Positions 37,737 through 46,467 of a stretch of 64,000 nucleotides of DNA are shown one piece after another; within the stretch, counting starts at the first letter, position 1; every line of letters begins with the position of its first letter. The translations under genes were made by a program, and so were the position numbers. Source of the DNA: Arthrobacter sp. Leaf337 (GTDB lineage: Bacteria > Actinomycetota > Actinomycetes > Actinomycetales > Micrococcaceae); contig NZ_LMPC01000009.1 of the NCBI RefSeq assembly GCF_001423745.1, positions 1-64,000 of the forward strand. The letters are read 5' to 3'. Below the pieces are notes generated by a model. It did no database searches, was not told the origin of the DNA, and worked only from the letters and a program-made list of their open reading frames with translations.

Positions 37737-39539
37737 CTACTTGACGTATTGGGGCAGCCTGGCAGGCTCGCCTGTTGAGGGCGGAACGTTGTACGTCCGC
37801 AGCACCTGGCTCATCACCGAGCGGAACACCGGACCGTTGGTGATTCCGTAGATGCTGCCTTTGGGGCGCTGCAGGACAACTTCAACAATAAACCGCGGAT
37901 CGTCCATCGGCGCCATCCCCACCATGGAAGCGGTGTAGCCGCAGTATCCCGACTTGCCGTCGTCACACGGCGACTGGGATGTCCCGGTTTTAGCGCCGAC
38001 GCGGTAGCCGTCGATTGCTGCTTCCTTGATCTGCCCCTCGGTCACGGCGCTCTCCAGGATGTCCCGGACCTGCTGTGCGGTTTCCTTGGACACGATCTGC
38101 CGGCTCTCCTTCGCCGGGACCTTTTCCTCAGTTCCGTCCGGGCTGATGTAGCTGTCGATCAGGCGGGGCTGGAGCATTACGCCGTTGTTGGCTATCGACT
38201 GGTAGGCCCGCACGGTCTGAAGCGTGGACTGCGAAACGCCCTGCCCGAACAGGACGGTGTACTCCTGCCGGCCGTCCCACTGGTCAGCAGGAGTGAGGAT
38301 GCCGGTCGCTTCGGCAGGAATCCCGATGTCGGGGGCTTCGCCGATGCCGAACTTCTGCAGCCAGTCGTGGCGCTGTTCCTTGGTAAGCCGCTGGCCCGCC
38401 ATCACCGTTCCGGTATTCATCGACCAGCCCAGGATCCCGGCCAAGGTCCGTTCCTCGGTCCCGTGATCGAACGAGTCGGTGAAGACCTGACCGTCCACCA
38501 CATAGGACGACGGGATGGTGAACTTGTCCAGCGGGCTCGACTTGCCCTCCTCGATGACGGCGGCGGCCGTAATCATCTTCTCTACGGAGCCCGGTTCGTA
38601 GGCGGCCGTCACCGACCGTACACCGCGGTCCGTGGCGGCCACCTTGCCGGGGTCGTTGGGATCCGGTGCGTTGGTGTCTGCCATGGCGATGATATTGCCG
38701 GTCTTGATGTCCTGGACGATGATGACGCCCCACTCGGCGCTCAGCTTGTCCGACTGGTTCTGGATTGCCTGCTGGGCAAAATACTGGAGGTCGGAATTGA
38801 GCGTGAGCCGGATGTCCTTGCCGTCGACGGCGGGCGTCAGTTCATCCACGCCGACAGGGATGCGCAGGCCATCGGCGCCGATTTCGAAAAGCCGCTTGCC
38901 GGGAGTCCCCTTGAGGACTTCGTCCTGGGTCTGCTCCAGCCCCGCCTGGCCGGTTGTTCCGTCCTGCAGGAATCCTACGATCCCGCCGGCAACAGAGCCG
39001 TTCGGGTAAACGCGCTTGCTAGTGCCGACGGTGACTATTCCCGGGATCTGGAGCTGGGAGATCCGGTCCTCCATATCGGGCTTGAGATCCTTCGCCACGA
39101 TGTAATAGGGCTTCTCCCCCGTCAGGGCCTCTTTGACGTCCGCTGGGTCCTGCCCCAGCACGGCGGCCAGCTCCTCGATGCCCTTGTCCCTGGAAACGGT
39201 AACGAGCTCTTCCTTGTCGCCGACTGTGTCCAGGCGCTTGAAGGACTCCGTCTTCGTGTTGACGCGCTGGTCCACCACCACGTTGTAGCGGATGACGCTG
39301 TTGGCGAGGACGGTTCCGTTCGCGTCCAGGATGCTGCCGCGTTCGGCGGGGAGCTCGATCGGGGTGAGGCGGTTGTTCAAGGCGGCCTCAGCCATTCCGC
39401 CGATGTCCAGTCCCTGGACCATGAACAGTTTGCCGCCGACCACCAACAGCAACGCAAGCATCATGCCCAAGCCGAGGCGGAGCCTCCTGGTGGCGTTCGG
39501 CACTTTTGCGATTGTTTTCTTGCCGGTGCTCTGCGCCAC
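37737..39539 (-). CDS. ftsI: Septal class B penicillin-binding protein FtsI/PbpB
   Basis: This 600-residue transpeptidase crosslinks septal peptidoglycan. A single N-terminal transmembrane helix (about residues 21-41) is followed by the dimerisation domain (LPAERGSILDANGTVLA) and the transpeptidase domain. Catalytic motifs are SVEK with Ser318, SMN near residue 380, and KTGTSQS near 535. No PASTA domains follow. The start is GTG after AAGGAC. It pairs with FtsW and the FtsL-like protein encoded next to it. Confidence 0.96.
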   Translation of the reverse strand: MAQSTGKKTIAKVPNATRRLRLGLGMMLALLLVVGGKLFMVQGLDIGGMAEAALNNRLTPIELPAERGSILDANGTVLANSVIRYNVVVDQRVNTKTESFKRLDTVGDKEELVTVSRDKGIEELAAVLGQDPADVKEALTGEKPYYIVAKDLKPDMEDRISQLQIPGIVTVGTSKRVYPNGSVAGGIVGFLQDGTTGQAGLEQTQDEVLKGTPGKRLFEIGADGLRIPVGVDELTPAVDGKDIRLTLNSDLQYFAQQAIQNQSDKLSAEWGVIIVQDIKTGNIIAMADTNAPDPNDPGKVAATDRGVRSVTAAYEPGSVEKMITAAAVIEEGKSSPLDKFTIPSSYVVDGQVFTDSFDHGTEERTLAGILGWSMNTGTVMAGQRLTKEQRHDWLQKFGIGEAPDIGIPAEATGILTPADQWDGRQEYTVLFGQGVSQSTLQTVRAYQSIANNGVMLQPRLIDSYISPDGTEEKVPAKESRQIVSKETAQQVRDILESAVTEGQIKEAAIDGYRVGAKTGTSQSPCDDGKSGYCGYTASMVGMAPMDDPRFIVEVVLQRPKGSIYGITNGPVFRSVMSQVLRTYNVPPSTGEPARLPQYVK

Positions 39540-39578
39540 GGTGAGTCCTTGCTGCTTGCTTACTGGTGTTCAGTCCTG

Positions 39579-40262
39579 TCAGTTACTGCCCGGCGTCTTC
39601 TGCTTTGGTGCCGGAACGGATCCTCCGTGGAGATCAGCCGCGGGCTTCGCGGCGGCGGGCGGCTTCGCGGCAGCCTGGGCAGCGGCTGCGGCTGCGGCCG
39701 GTGCCGCAGCCGGAGCTGCGGCGTCCGCCGGCTTGCGGACGGCCAGCGGCTCCTTGGTGGTGGCTGGCGGAACCACCGTCAGCTGCCCGGCGACTGCCGG
39801 CGCTGCAAGGATGGAACCGGGCTTGTCACCCTTAACTGCTGGTTTAGGGGTGCCGCTGACGGTAAGAGTGGAAAGGTCGATCTGCCCCTTGCCTGTGGAA
39901 GCCACCATTCCCAGTTCCGTGGCCTTGGCAGCCAGGTTCTGGGGAGCATCGAAATTCTGGACCTGCTGTGTCAGGTCCTGGTTCTGCTTCGTCAGCGTGG
40001 TTTGGTCGCTCCTGAGTTGCACCAGCTGGTACTGCGCTGTGGAAACGGAGATGTTCAGCACCAGGACCGCCATGAGCGCGACAGCCAGCAGTGCGAAGCA
40101 CAGCACCACAAAAGGGGCCCTGCGCTTGCGCGGGGTCGAGCGGACCACGGACAGCGGGGTCCGCAGCTTCCGCTCGGATCCGCCGGAGAGCTTAAGTCCC
40201 GTGAGGGCTCGGGCCGCCGTGCCGGACACGACTGGGAAGTTCTTGGCAGCGGCGGTGCTCAT
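39579..40262 (-). CDS. FtsL-like bitopic septum protein with an Ala/Pro-rich tail
   Basis: This 227-residue protein has a basic cytoplasmic N-terminus, one transmembrane helix (about residues 49-72), and a coiled-coil-like segment [20 protein letters not shown] (about 78-97), the FtsL/DivIC architecture. An extracellular tail of about 100 residues follows, rich in Ala, Pro and Lys with a long alanine run. It lies in the ftsL position between rsmH and ftsI, and its ATG overlaps the rsmH stop by four bases. FtsL sequence is poorly conserved, so the call rests on topology and place. Confidence 0.8.
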   Translation of the reverse strand: MSTAAAKNFPVVSGTAARALTGLKLSGGSERKLRTPLSVVRSTPRKRRAPFVVLCFALLAVALMAVLVLNISVSTAQYQLVQLRSDQTTLTKQNQDLTQQVQNFDAPQNLAAKATELGMVASTGKGQIDLSTLTVSGTPKPAVKGDKPGSILAAPAVAGQLTVVPPATTKEPLAVRKPADAAAPAAAPAAAAAAAQAAAKPPAAAKPAADLHGGSVPAPKQKTPGSN

Positions 40263-41257
40263 GCGGCCCTCCTGGCTCTGATTCGTTCAACTGCGCGCAA
40301 CCGCGCGGACGCTGCGCGTGGGTTCTCGGCGATTTCATCGGCGGTGGGCACTTCGGTGCCCTTAGTCAGGGTTTTGAGTTCGGGCTTGTGTTCTTCCAGT
40401 TCCACCGGGAAGCCCAGCGGCGCGGAGGACTTGGATCCGGTCTGGAAGACTTTCTTGACGATTTTGTCCTCCAGCGAGTGGTAGGACATGACTACAACGC
40501 GGCCCCCCATCGCGAGGGCGTCCACAGCGGCAGGCACCGCACGTTCCAGGACGTCGAGTTCCTCATTGACTTCGATCCGCAGTGCCTGGAAGGTCCGTTT
40601 GGCCGGGTGGCCGCCGGTCTTCGCTGCCCCTGCCGGAACCACCGCACGGATGGTGTCAACCAGTTCCCCTGTGGTGGCGAACGGCTTGGCTGCACGCGCG
40701 GCCACGATGCGGTTGGCGATCCGGCCGGCGAACTTTTCCTCACCCCATTTGCGGATGATCCGGACCAGGTCCTCTTCGCTGTAGTTGTTCACGACGTCCG
40801 CGGCCGTCTGGCCCCGGCTCGTGTCCATGCGCATATCCAGGGGCGCGTCAAAAGAATAGGCAAAACCGCGATCGCGCTCATCCAGCTGGAGGGAGGATAC
40901 GCCCAGGTCCATCAGGACGCCGTGGACTTCCTCGATGCCAAGGTCCCGGAGGACGTCCGGGATTTCGTCGTAGACGGCATGGACCAGATCGGTGCGGTTT
41001 TCGAAGGGCTTAAGACGCTCCCCGGCCAGGGCCAGGGCTTCTTCGTCGCGGTCGATTCCGATGAGGTGAAGGTCCGGAAACCGCTGGAGCAGGGCTTCGG
41101 AGTGACCGCCCATTCCCAGGGTTGCGTCGATGACCACCGGCGTCTCGCCCCGGTGGCGGGCCGCCTCGATGCCAGGGGCCAACAAATTGATGCACCGGTC
41201 CTTGAGGACCGGTACATGGCGTTCGGACGTGGGTTTTGGCTGGTTGGGATCGCTCAT
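40259..41257 (-). CDS. rsmH: 16S rRNA (cytosine(1402)-N(4))-methyltransferase
   Basis: This 332-residue SAM-dependent enzyme (formerly MraW) methylates C1402 of 16S rRNA. Motifs: [29 protein letters not shown] near residue 42, [32 protein letters not shown] and the C-terminal [15 protein letters not shown]. The start is ATG after GAAAGGACGAAGG. The 187-bp gap upstream towards mraZ contains a long multi-tier hairpin, a likely cis-regulatory RNA. Confidence 0.97.
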   Translation of the reverse strand: MSDPNQPKPTSERHVPVLKDRCINLLAPGIEAARHRGETPVVIDATLGMGGHSEALLQRFPDLHLIGIDRDEEALALAGERLKPFENRTDLVHAVYDEIPDVLRDLGIEEVHGVLMDLGVSSLQLDERDRGFAYSFDAPLDMRMDTSRGQTAADVVNNYSEEDLVRIIRKWGEEKFAGRIANRIVAARAAKPFATTGELVDTIRAVVPAGAAKTGGHPAKRTFQALRIEVNEELDVLERAVPAAVDALAMGGRVVVMSYHSLEDKIVKKVFQTGSKSSAPLGFPVELEEHKPELKTLTKGTEVPTADEIAENPRAASARLRAVERIRARRAA

Positions 41258-41324
41258 ACCTTCGTCCTTTCGTGCCGCTGTTTGCCTTGTGGGCCTGGCT
41301 GGTCCTCGGTGCGCTTCTTAAGCC

Positions 41325-41409
41325 AGATCCCCATCCGCGCCTAACCCAACGTCCGCCTGGCTCCGGGGAAGTGAGCCAGGACAACGTTCGGATGGGCGGC
41401 TGGAGATCT
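41325..41409 (-). ncRNA. Structured leader between mraZ and rsmH, candidate mraW RNA motif
   Basis: Four nested perfect stems are visible. AGATC/GATCT (41325-41329 with 41405-41409), CCCATCCG/CGGATGGG (41330-41337 with 41389-41396), AACGT/ACGTT (41348-41352 with 41384-41388) and CCTGGCTC/GAGCCAGG (41356-41363 with 41373-41380) close a 9-nt loop. The stems are separated by an 8-nt bulge, a 10-nt bulge and a 3x3 internal loop. It ends 67 nt before rsmH. A conserved mraW RNA motif is known in this position in Actinobacteria, mainly mycobacteria; whether this one belongs to it needs a covariance search. Confidence 0.65.
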
Positions 41410-41444
41410 CGTTCAAGAAACGCTGCCGTCGTCGTTTCCGGGCC

Positions 41445-41873
41445 TCAGAAGATTCCCGGGATGGCGTCGTCGGTTTCAGAGAAGGAGGTTTCCTTCTCTG
41501 CCAGGTACTCGTTCCAGGCCTGGGCATCCCAGATCTCCGCTCGGGAACCGGCGCCGATAACGGCGAGCTCCCTGCCAAGACCTGCATATGCCCGGAGTGC
41601 GGGAGGAATAGTCACGCGCCCCTGCTTGTCAGGTACCTCGTCCGAGGCTCCAGAGAGGAAAACCCGGATGTAGTCACGAGTCTGCTTGGAGGAGATGGGC
41701 GCCTCCCGCATTTGCTCGTGAATCCGTTCGAATTCCCGCTCACTGAAGACGTAGATGCAGCGCTCCTGGCCCCTTGTGAGAACCAGTCCGCTGGCAAGTT
41801 CCTCACGGAACTTCGCTGGGAGGATGATCCGCCCCTTTTCGTCCAAACGCGGCGAGTGAGTGCCAAGAAACAT
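41445..41873 (-). CDS. mraZ: Transcriptional regulator MraZ
   Basis: This 142-residue protein has two SpoVT/AbrB-like repeats, each with the DxxxR signature: [17 protein letters not shown] (about residues 10-26) and [18 protein letters not shown] (about 85-102). MraZ represses the division and cell wall operon from repeats over its own promoter. I chose the ATG giving [15 protein letters not shown], the family's usual start; 11 further upstream residues are not conserved. Three CTCCAC (GTGGAG) boxes lie in its promoter. Confidence 0.96.
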   Translation of the reverse strand: MFLGTHSPRLDEKGRIILPAKFREELASGLVLTRGQERCIYVFSEREFERIHEQMREAPISSKQTRDYIRVFLSGASDEVPDKQGRVTIPPALRAYAGLGRELAVIGAGSRAEIWDAQAWNEYLAEKETSFSETDDAIPGIF

Positions 41874-41937
41874 GGCCACCCGCCTGTCTGTCGTCAGGAG
41901 CTGCACGTCCCCTGTGCTGCCACTACCCTCTTACCTG

Positions 41938-41969
41938 CTCCACTTTACTCCACATCGCTCCACAGTCAA
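41938..41969 (-). promoter_or_regulatory. mraZ promoter with three phased MraZ boxes
   Basis: Read on the minus strand, TTGACT (-35, 41964-41969) and TAAAGT (-10, 41942-41947) are 16 bp apart. GTGGAG occurs three times at exact 10-bp steps (41938-41943, 41948-41953, 41958-41963), covering the core promoter. MraZ in other bacteria binds such TGG-containing direct repeats at 10-bp spacing. Autorepression of the dcw operon is the natural reading. Confidence 0.75.
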
Positions 41970-42146
41970 CGCGACACGGAAGATTCGTCCCGGGTTTGGA
42001 CAAATCCAATCCCGCAAATCCGGGGTTTCGGGCGGGTGGTGGAAAGTGGAGGGATAACGGCGGCTAAAGGGCCGCGAGGGACCGCACGACGGCGGAAGGT
42101 GCGGACGGGACGGCATCGCGCCCACGATTGCAGGCCGTTAAATGCA
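41970..42146. other. Non-coding region upstream of the mraZ promoter
   Basis: The mraZ to DUF3040 gap is about 375 bp in all and contains no gene. Besides the mraZ promoter it holds a GTGGTGGAAAGTGGAG motif (42036-42051) on the plus strand, two GTGG(A/T)G boxes 10 bp apart, opposite in orientation to the promoter boxes. A second such pair (GTGGTGCGAAGTGGAG) lies at 42192-42207, beyond the terminator. Confidence 0.6.
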
Positions 42147-42170
42147 AAAGACCCACCGGGGCGGGTCTTT
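42147..42170 (-). terminator. Terminator after the DUF3040 gene
   Basis: AAAGACCC (42147-42154) pairs with GGGTCTTT (42163-42170) around an 8-nt loop, and on the minus strand it runs into CTTTTG. It lies about 80 bases downstream of the DUF3040 stop. Confidence 0.75.
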
Positions 42171-42221
42171 CTGCAGGTCTGCCAGGGGCAGGTGGTGCGA
42201 AGTGGAGCGTTAGCTTACGCT

Positions 42222-42245
42222 GTCGCGGTCGAGGTCGCGGTCGAG
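42222..42245. repeat. Perfect 12-bp tandem duplication
   Basis: GTCGCGGTCGAG is present twice in tandem, three bases beyond the stop codon of the DUF3040 gene. It is probably a replication-slippage product and has no evident function. Confidence 0.8.
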
Positions 42246-42248
42246 CTA

Positions 42249-42620
42249 CTACTGCTCGCCCCGGCGTCGTTCGTCCCAGCGTTCTTCAAGGCCGCTCATG
42301 AACGAACTGCGCCCCTTGCCGGCTTTCTTGCCACCGGTCGATTTCGCTTTGCCGGCGGCGGAACTGCGCATCGTTGCGAAATAGACTCCGGCTCCCATCA
42401 CGATAAATCCGAGGACACCAACAAAAATGCTCTGAAGTGATACGCCCACCAGCAGGAGGAGGACGCCGGCCAGTGTGGCCAGCACGCCGATCACGATGTG
42501 GCGCGTGGACCAGTTACGGCCCGGATCCGATCCCATTGAATTGGCAAACTTCGGATCGTCCTCGTGCAGCTGCTTCTCCAGCTGCTCGAGCAACTTCTGT
42601 TCGTGCTCCGAGAGCGGCAT
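42249..42620 (-). CDS. DUF3040 domain-containing membrane protein
   Basis: This 123-residue protein starts MPLSEHEQKLLEQLEKQL, the DUF3040 signature, followed by EDDPKFANSM. Two hydrophobic segments (about residues 40-60 and 63-82) form a hairpin, and a basic tail ends the protein. The family is confined to Actinobacteria and lies near mraZ there too (compare Rv2169c). Its function is unknown; location hints at cell envelope work. I chose the ATG five bases after AAGGAGG rather than the GTG one codon upstream. Confidence 0.9.
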   Translation of the reverse strand: MPLSEHEQKLLEQLEKQLHEDDPKFANSMGSDPGRNWSTRHIVIGVLATLAGVLLLLVGVSLQSIFVGVLGFIVMGAGVYFATMRSSAAGKAKSTGGKKAGKGRSSFMSGLEERWDERRRGEQ

Positions 42621-42879
42621 CACGACCTCCTTAAGTCGGCCAACGTCGGGACCTGCTCTGGCCCCCGTGTTGTCAATCCACTAACGTCCGGCGTGCGCAG
42701 GAGGTTCCCGGCCACCGTACAACGAAAGGCCGGGTTCCACGCATTCGGACGGCGGACCGATTCAGCAGGCTGTTCAGGGCTTACTTCTTAGGTATGTCCA
42801 GACGTTCGAAATCTATGTATATCTAAGGATAGTTTGTTGCGCCCTGTTCTGAAAGACACTCCCAGCGCGGCGGGACGGG

Positions 42880-44106
42880 TCACCCTCCGGGCGTGTGCGG
42901 GTCCATCAGGCGGGCCGGAAGCACGGATTTCGAGCCGAACTTAGCCGCCACCTTGTCCAGGGCCTGTTCCGCAGCCCGCCAGTTGTCGTCGCGGCGGTCA
43001 AAGCTCAGCTGCAGCGAAGTCTGGGCAGCATCTTCAAGCTGCTCAGCCCTGACACCGACGAGGCGTACCGTCATGGCCCGCGGACCGAGCGATTCGAGGA
43101 GCTGAACGGCCACGGCGTAGATCAGCTGTGCACTGTCTACCGGAGCGTGCACCGTCCGGCTGCGCGTGATGGTGGAGAAATCGGTGTAGCGGAGCTTGAG
43201 GGAGATGGTCCTCGCCACCATCCCCGTGCTTCGGAGCCGCTCGGCGGTCCGGTGCGACAGGCGCAGCAATTCACGGTGCAGGAGAGCGTCGTCGGCTGTA
43301 TCCACGGCGAACGTTTCCTCGGCGCCGATGCTCTTCTCGAGTCGGACCGGAGTTACGGGACGGGGATCAATCCCCCACGACAGCCGGTAGACGTGCTCCC
43401 CTGACACCCCAAGCAGCTTCTTTAGTGCTGACGGCGGCGTTGCGGCGACATCGGCCACGGTCCGGATTCCCATGCGGGCCAGCACCTCGCCCGTCTTCGC
43501 CCCGACGCCCCACAGTGCGTTGACCGGAAGGCTGTGCAGGTAGGCAACCGTTTCATCCGGCCCGATCAGCAGGAGCCCGTCCGGCTTACAGCGGGTAGAG
43601 GCTATCTTGGCCACAAATTTGCTGGCCGCAATGCCGACGGACGCCGTGATGCCGAGTTCCTCGTGCACGCGCCGACGGATGATCCCGCCGATCTCGCGCG
43701 GACTACCCAGCCTCCGGATTGCTCCGCCGACGTCAAGGAAGGCCTCGTCGACGCTCAGCGGCTCCACCAACTCCGTGATCGAGCCGAAGATGGCCATGAG
43801 CTGGGCGGACACCTCGTAGTAGAGCTTGTGCCGTGGCTCGATAATGACTGCCGAGGGGCACATGCGCGCCGCCATTGCCATGGGCATCGCGGACTTGACC
43901 CCGAATTTCCGGGCCTCATAGGACGCTGACAGCACCACCGAACGCTCCGCCGGGTAACCCACTATCACGGGTTTGCCGCGAAGTTCCGGCCGGGTCCGGA
44001 GCTCAACGGAGACGAAAAAAGCGTCCATGTCCACATGCATGATGCTGCTTCGCCGGAGCTCCCGGAGGGTCGCTTCGAGCTGCTGTTTATCCTGTTCCGA
44101 CCCCAC
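42880..44106 (-). CDS. dinB: DNA polymerase IV (Y-family)
   Basis: This 408-residue translesion polymerase has the catalytic aspartates in IMHVDMDAFFVSVE (Asp26 and neighbours) and SVDEAFLDVGG (near residue 123), the finger pattern YPAERSVVLSASYEARKFGV and an HhH region (GVGAKTGEVLARMGIRTVAD). A little-finger domain follows, and the protein ends in a short tail without a recognisable beta-clamp QLxLF motif. No LexA-type GAACnnnnGTTC box is visible upstream, so SOS control is not supported here. The start is GTG. Confidence 0.95.
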   Translation of the reverse strand: MGSEQDKQQLEATLRELRRSSIMHVDMDAFFVSVELRTRPELRGKPVIVGYPAERSVVLSASYEARKFGVKSAMPMAMAARMCPSAVIIEPRHKLYYEVSAQLMAIFGSITELVEPLSVDEAFLDVGGAIRRLGSPREIGGIIRRRVHEELGITASVGIAASKFVAKIASTRCKPDGLLLIGPDETVAYLHSLPVNALWGVGAKTGEVLARMGIRTVADVAATPPSALKKLLGVSGEHVYRLSWGIDPRPVTPVRLEKSIGAEETFAVDTADDALLHRELLRLSHRTAERLRSTGMVARTISLKLRYTDFSTITRSRTVHAPVDSAQLIYAVAVQLLESLGPRAMTVRLVGVRAEQLEDAAQTSLQLSFDRRDDNWRAAEQALDKVAAKFGSKSVLPARLMDPHTPGG

Positions 44107-44180
44107 GTCTTCAATCCTATGCCGTGGTACTGACTAAACTGGAGGCTGCATCCGGCGTCAACACCAGGAGGAATGTCCCT

Positions 44181-44711
44181 GTGAAGGTAATTGGAAAGCT
44201 CAAGCCTGCGGGCTGCGCCGTGATTGTGGCCGGCGTGGTGCTGGCCCTGGCGGCGTGCACCCCGGCCAATCCCGGCGCTACGGCCACCGGGACTGCCAGC
44301 GCTTCAGCTTCCGTCACCGGACAGGCATCCACCACGGCCCCCGCGAGTCCCACAGCCTCGCCCGGAACCACCGCCGCCGTCGGCGCGCTGGTGGCCGGCT
44401 TCCCCGAGAAACTGCTGCCCGTGATGCCGGGGGCAAAGGTCGTGTCCAGCAGCTTCGACAAGACGACCACTCCGGCAACAGCGGCTTTGGTGGGAAACAT
44501 CACCTCGCCGGCTGCCGCCGTCGTGGCTTTCTACACCAAAGAGCTGGAGGCCCAGGGCTTCAAAGCAGTGCCCGGCGAGAACGTGGGCGCGGTCGCGTCC
44601 AAGGATTTCCTCCGCGGTGACAACGAAACCGTGAACATCGCCGTGGTGGAAACCGGCGGGATCTCCACGTTCACCATCGGCGCCAACGTCGCAGCCGAGT
44701 CCGCGAAGTGA
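44181..44711 (+). CDS. Putative lipoprotein of unknown function
   Basis: This 176-residue protein has a lipoprotein signal: a basic start (KVIGKLKP), a hydrophobic stretch and the lipobox LALAAC with the acylated Cys near residue 29. A Thr/Ala/Ser-rich linker follows, then a domain of about 105 residues with GFPEKLLPVMPGAKVVSSSF and VAFYTKELEAQGFKAVPGEN. I do not recognise the family. The GTG start follows AGGAGG at 44166-44171. Its stop overlaps the polyprenyl synthase start by four bases, so it may act at the envelope. Confidence 0.82.
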   Translation: MKVIGKLKPAGCAVIVAGVVLALAACTPANPGATATGTASASASVTGQASTTAPASPTASPGTTAAVGALVAGFPEKLLPVMPGAKVVSSSFDKTTTPATAALVGNITSPAAAVVAFYTKELEAQGFKAVPGENVGAVASKDFLRGDNETVNIAVVETGGISTFTIGANVAAESAK

Positions 44712-45802
44712 CGGTCGCGGAGCAGCTGCGCCTGGAGCAGACGGCCTACGTAGCCGCTGTCGCCGGCAAGCTCAATGATTTTCTGGCGACCCGCCAGTCC
44801 GTGATGTCCGCCATTTCCCAGGACATCGACCCCCTGATGGGGTCCATTTCCAATCTGGTCACCGGCGGCAAGCGGCTGCGTGCGCTGATGTGCTACTGGG
44901 GGTGGCGCGGAGCAGGCGGGGATGCGGCTGCCACCGAGGTGGTCACTGCCGGATCGGCACTGGAGCTCTTCCAGGCGGCGGCGCTGATTCACGATGACAT
45001 CATCGACCGCTCGGATACTCGGCGCGGAGGACCCAGCGTCCACCGCCGCTTCAGCCAGCTGCATGAAGACCAGGGCTGGGCCCTGGACAGCGAGCGCTTC
45101 GGCCATGCCGCAGCCATCCTGACCGGCGACCTCTGCCTCTCGTTCAGCGAGGAAACGTTCACGGACATCGGCCAGGCGGCAGCATCGGGGAGCCAGGCCC
45201 GGCTGATCTTCAACCTGATGAGGGCCGAAGTGATGGCCGGGCAGTACCTGGACATCCTGGAAGAAGTCGCAGGTCCCATGCGCGACCGGGCCGGCGCGGT
45301 CAGCCGGGCCCAGTCAATAATCCGGTTCAAGTCGGCGAAGTATTCCACGGAGCACCCGCTCGCGCTCGGCGGCGCTCTGGCCGGCGCTTCCGATGAACTG
45401 CTCCGCGGCTACTCAGCGTTCGCGCTGCCGCTGGGCGAAGCCTTCCAGCTCCGGGACGACGTGCTGGGAGTGTTCGGCGATCCCGTGACCACAGGGAAGC
45501 CGGCGGGCGATGACCTCAGGGAGGGGAAGAGGACGGTCCTGGTTGCCTTCGCCCTCGACCAGGCGTCGCCGGAGGAATCACGCTTCCTCGACGCAAAGCT
45601 CGGAAGCCCGGACCTGTCCGACGATGATGTGGAGGAGATACGCCGCATCATCGTGGACTGCGGTGCGCTCCAGGCCACCGAAGTCCTGATTGAGGAATTC
45701 GGCCGCGCCGCCTTTAGTGAACTGGACATGCTTCCACTGGAAGACCTGCCAAAGACGGCCCTGCGGAAACTCGCCGAGGCAACCGTCAGCCGCGCCTCCT
45801 GA
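44708..45802 (+). CDS. Polyprenyl diphosphate synthase (IdsA type)
   Basis: This 364-residue all-helical prenyltransferase builds linear isoprenoid chains from IPP and allylic diphosphates. The first aspartate-rich motif DDIIDRSD (about residues 96-103) and GGKRLRALMCYW upstream are canonical. The second motif region reads QLRDDVLGVFGDPVTTGKP with KPAGDDLREGKRT following, as in actinobacterial geranylgeranyl-type synthases. The synteny matches idsA2 (Rv2173) near pknL. Product length cannot be fixed from sequence. It is co-translated with the lipoprotein (GTGA). Confidence 0.92.
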   Translation: MTVAEQLRLEQTAYVAAVAGKLNDFLATRQSVMSAISQDIDPLMGSISNLVTGGKRLRALMCYWGWRGAGGDAAATEVVTAGSALELFQAAALIHDDIIDRSDTRRGGPSVHRRFSQLHEDQGWALDSERFGHAAAILTGDLCLSFSEETFTDIGQAAASGSQARLIFNLMRAEVMAGQYLDILEEVAGPMRDRAGAVSRAQSIIRFKSAKYSTEHPLALGGALAGASDELLRGYSAFALPLGEAFQLRDDVLGVFGDPVTTGKPAGDDLREGKRTVLVAFALDQASPEESRFLDAKLGSPDLSDDDVEEIRRIIVDCGALQATEVLIEEFGRAAFSELDMLPLEDLPKTALRKLAEATVSRAS

Positions 45803-45816
45803 CTTGGGGGCGCGGC

Positions 45817-45843
45817 CACCGCGCTTGGAATAACCGCGCGGTG
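45817..45843. terminator. Hairpin between the polyprenyl synthase and Rv2175c-like genes
   Basis: CACCGCGC (45817-45824) and GCGCGGTG (45836-45843) form a perfect 8-bp stem with an 11-nt loop between convergent genes. A 13-bp-period direct repeat of GTGCTACCGGG (45841-45851 and 45854-45864) follows. Confidence 0.5.
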
Positions 45844-45870
45844 CTACCGGGCAGTGCTACCGGGTGAGGA

Positions 45871-46224
45871 CTACCAGGCGAGGGACTGTGCCCTGCGGCG
45901 GATCTCGGTCTTCCGGCCTTCACGCAATGCGTCAATAGGGCGGCCCCGCAGTGATTCATCCGGCGTGAAAAGCCACGTGATGAGTTCCTCGTCGGAATAC
46001 CCTGCATCCGACAGGACCACGATGGTCCCCTTAAGGCTCTCGACCGGATGGCCGTCCTGCATAAAGCCGGCGGGCACCGACCTGATGCGACGTTCACCGA
46101 CCCTCAGCGCCACCAGTGCTTTTTCGTCCAGCAAACCGTGGACCTTAGTAATGGAAACGTTCATCATTTCTGCAACGTCGGGCAGGGGCAGCCATTCGCC
46201 TACAAGGCTTTCTACAGTACTCAC
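45871..46224 (-). CDS. Rv2175c-like DNA-binding protein
   Basis: This 117-residue protein has an N-terminal winged-helix-like domain: GEWLPLPDVAEMMNVSITKV (about residues 9-28) then HGLLDEKALVALRVGERRIRSVP. The C-terminal part carries LITWLFTPDESLRGRPIDAL. It matches the actinobacterial Rv2175c family, whose M. tuberculosis member binds DNA and is a substrate of the neighbouring kinase PknL. The gene order here (prenyl synthase, this gene, kinase, aroG) supports the match. The start is GTG. Confidence 0.9.
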   Translation of the reverse strand: MSTVESLVGEWLPLPDVAEMMNVSITKVHGLLDEKALVALRVGERRIRSVPAGFMQDGHPVESLKGTIVVLSDAGYSDEELITWLFTPDESLRGRPIDALREGRKTEIRRRAQSLAW

Positions 46225-46467
46225 GGATCAAGATTGCCACGCGGTGCACTGTTGCGCCTAGTCAGCCCAATGAGGCGGGCCGATGGCGTAAATCGACACT
46301 CCGAAAAAAGGCATATAAGAGATGCCATACATTTCTTGTGCTAATCAGCAATTCGTGAGAGATTCACATAGATCACATTTGCATCAACGCTAACTTTAGT
46401 AACACTAGTACCATTCGTAACAACGGCCTGACCGACAGCATTCGCCGCTGAGAAGAGGATCATTCCC

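Noticed and set aside
44107..44180. LexA/SOS box upstream of dinB
   Set aside because: No GAACnnnnGTTC-like palindrome is visible in the region upstream of the dinB start.
46354..46368. CRP/GlxR-type site CGTGA-N5-TCACA upstream of the LysM-SLT gene
   Set aside because: The spacer is five rather than six bases, so the half sites are out of register with the known consensus.
46225..46467. Cyclic di-AMP (ydaO) riboswitch upstream of the wall hydrolase
   Set aside because: Such riboswitches precede some actinobacterial wall hydrolase genes, but none of the conserved core sequence blocks is present here.
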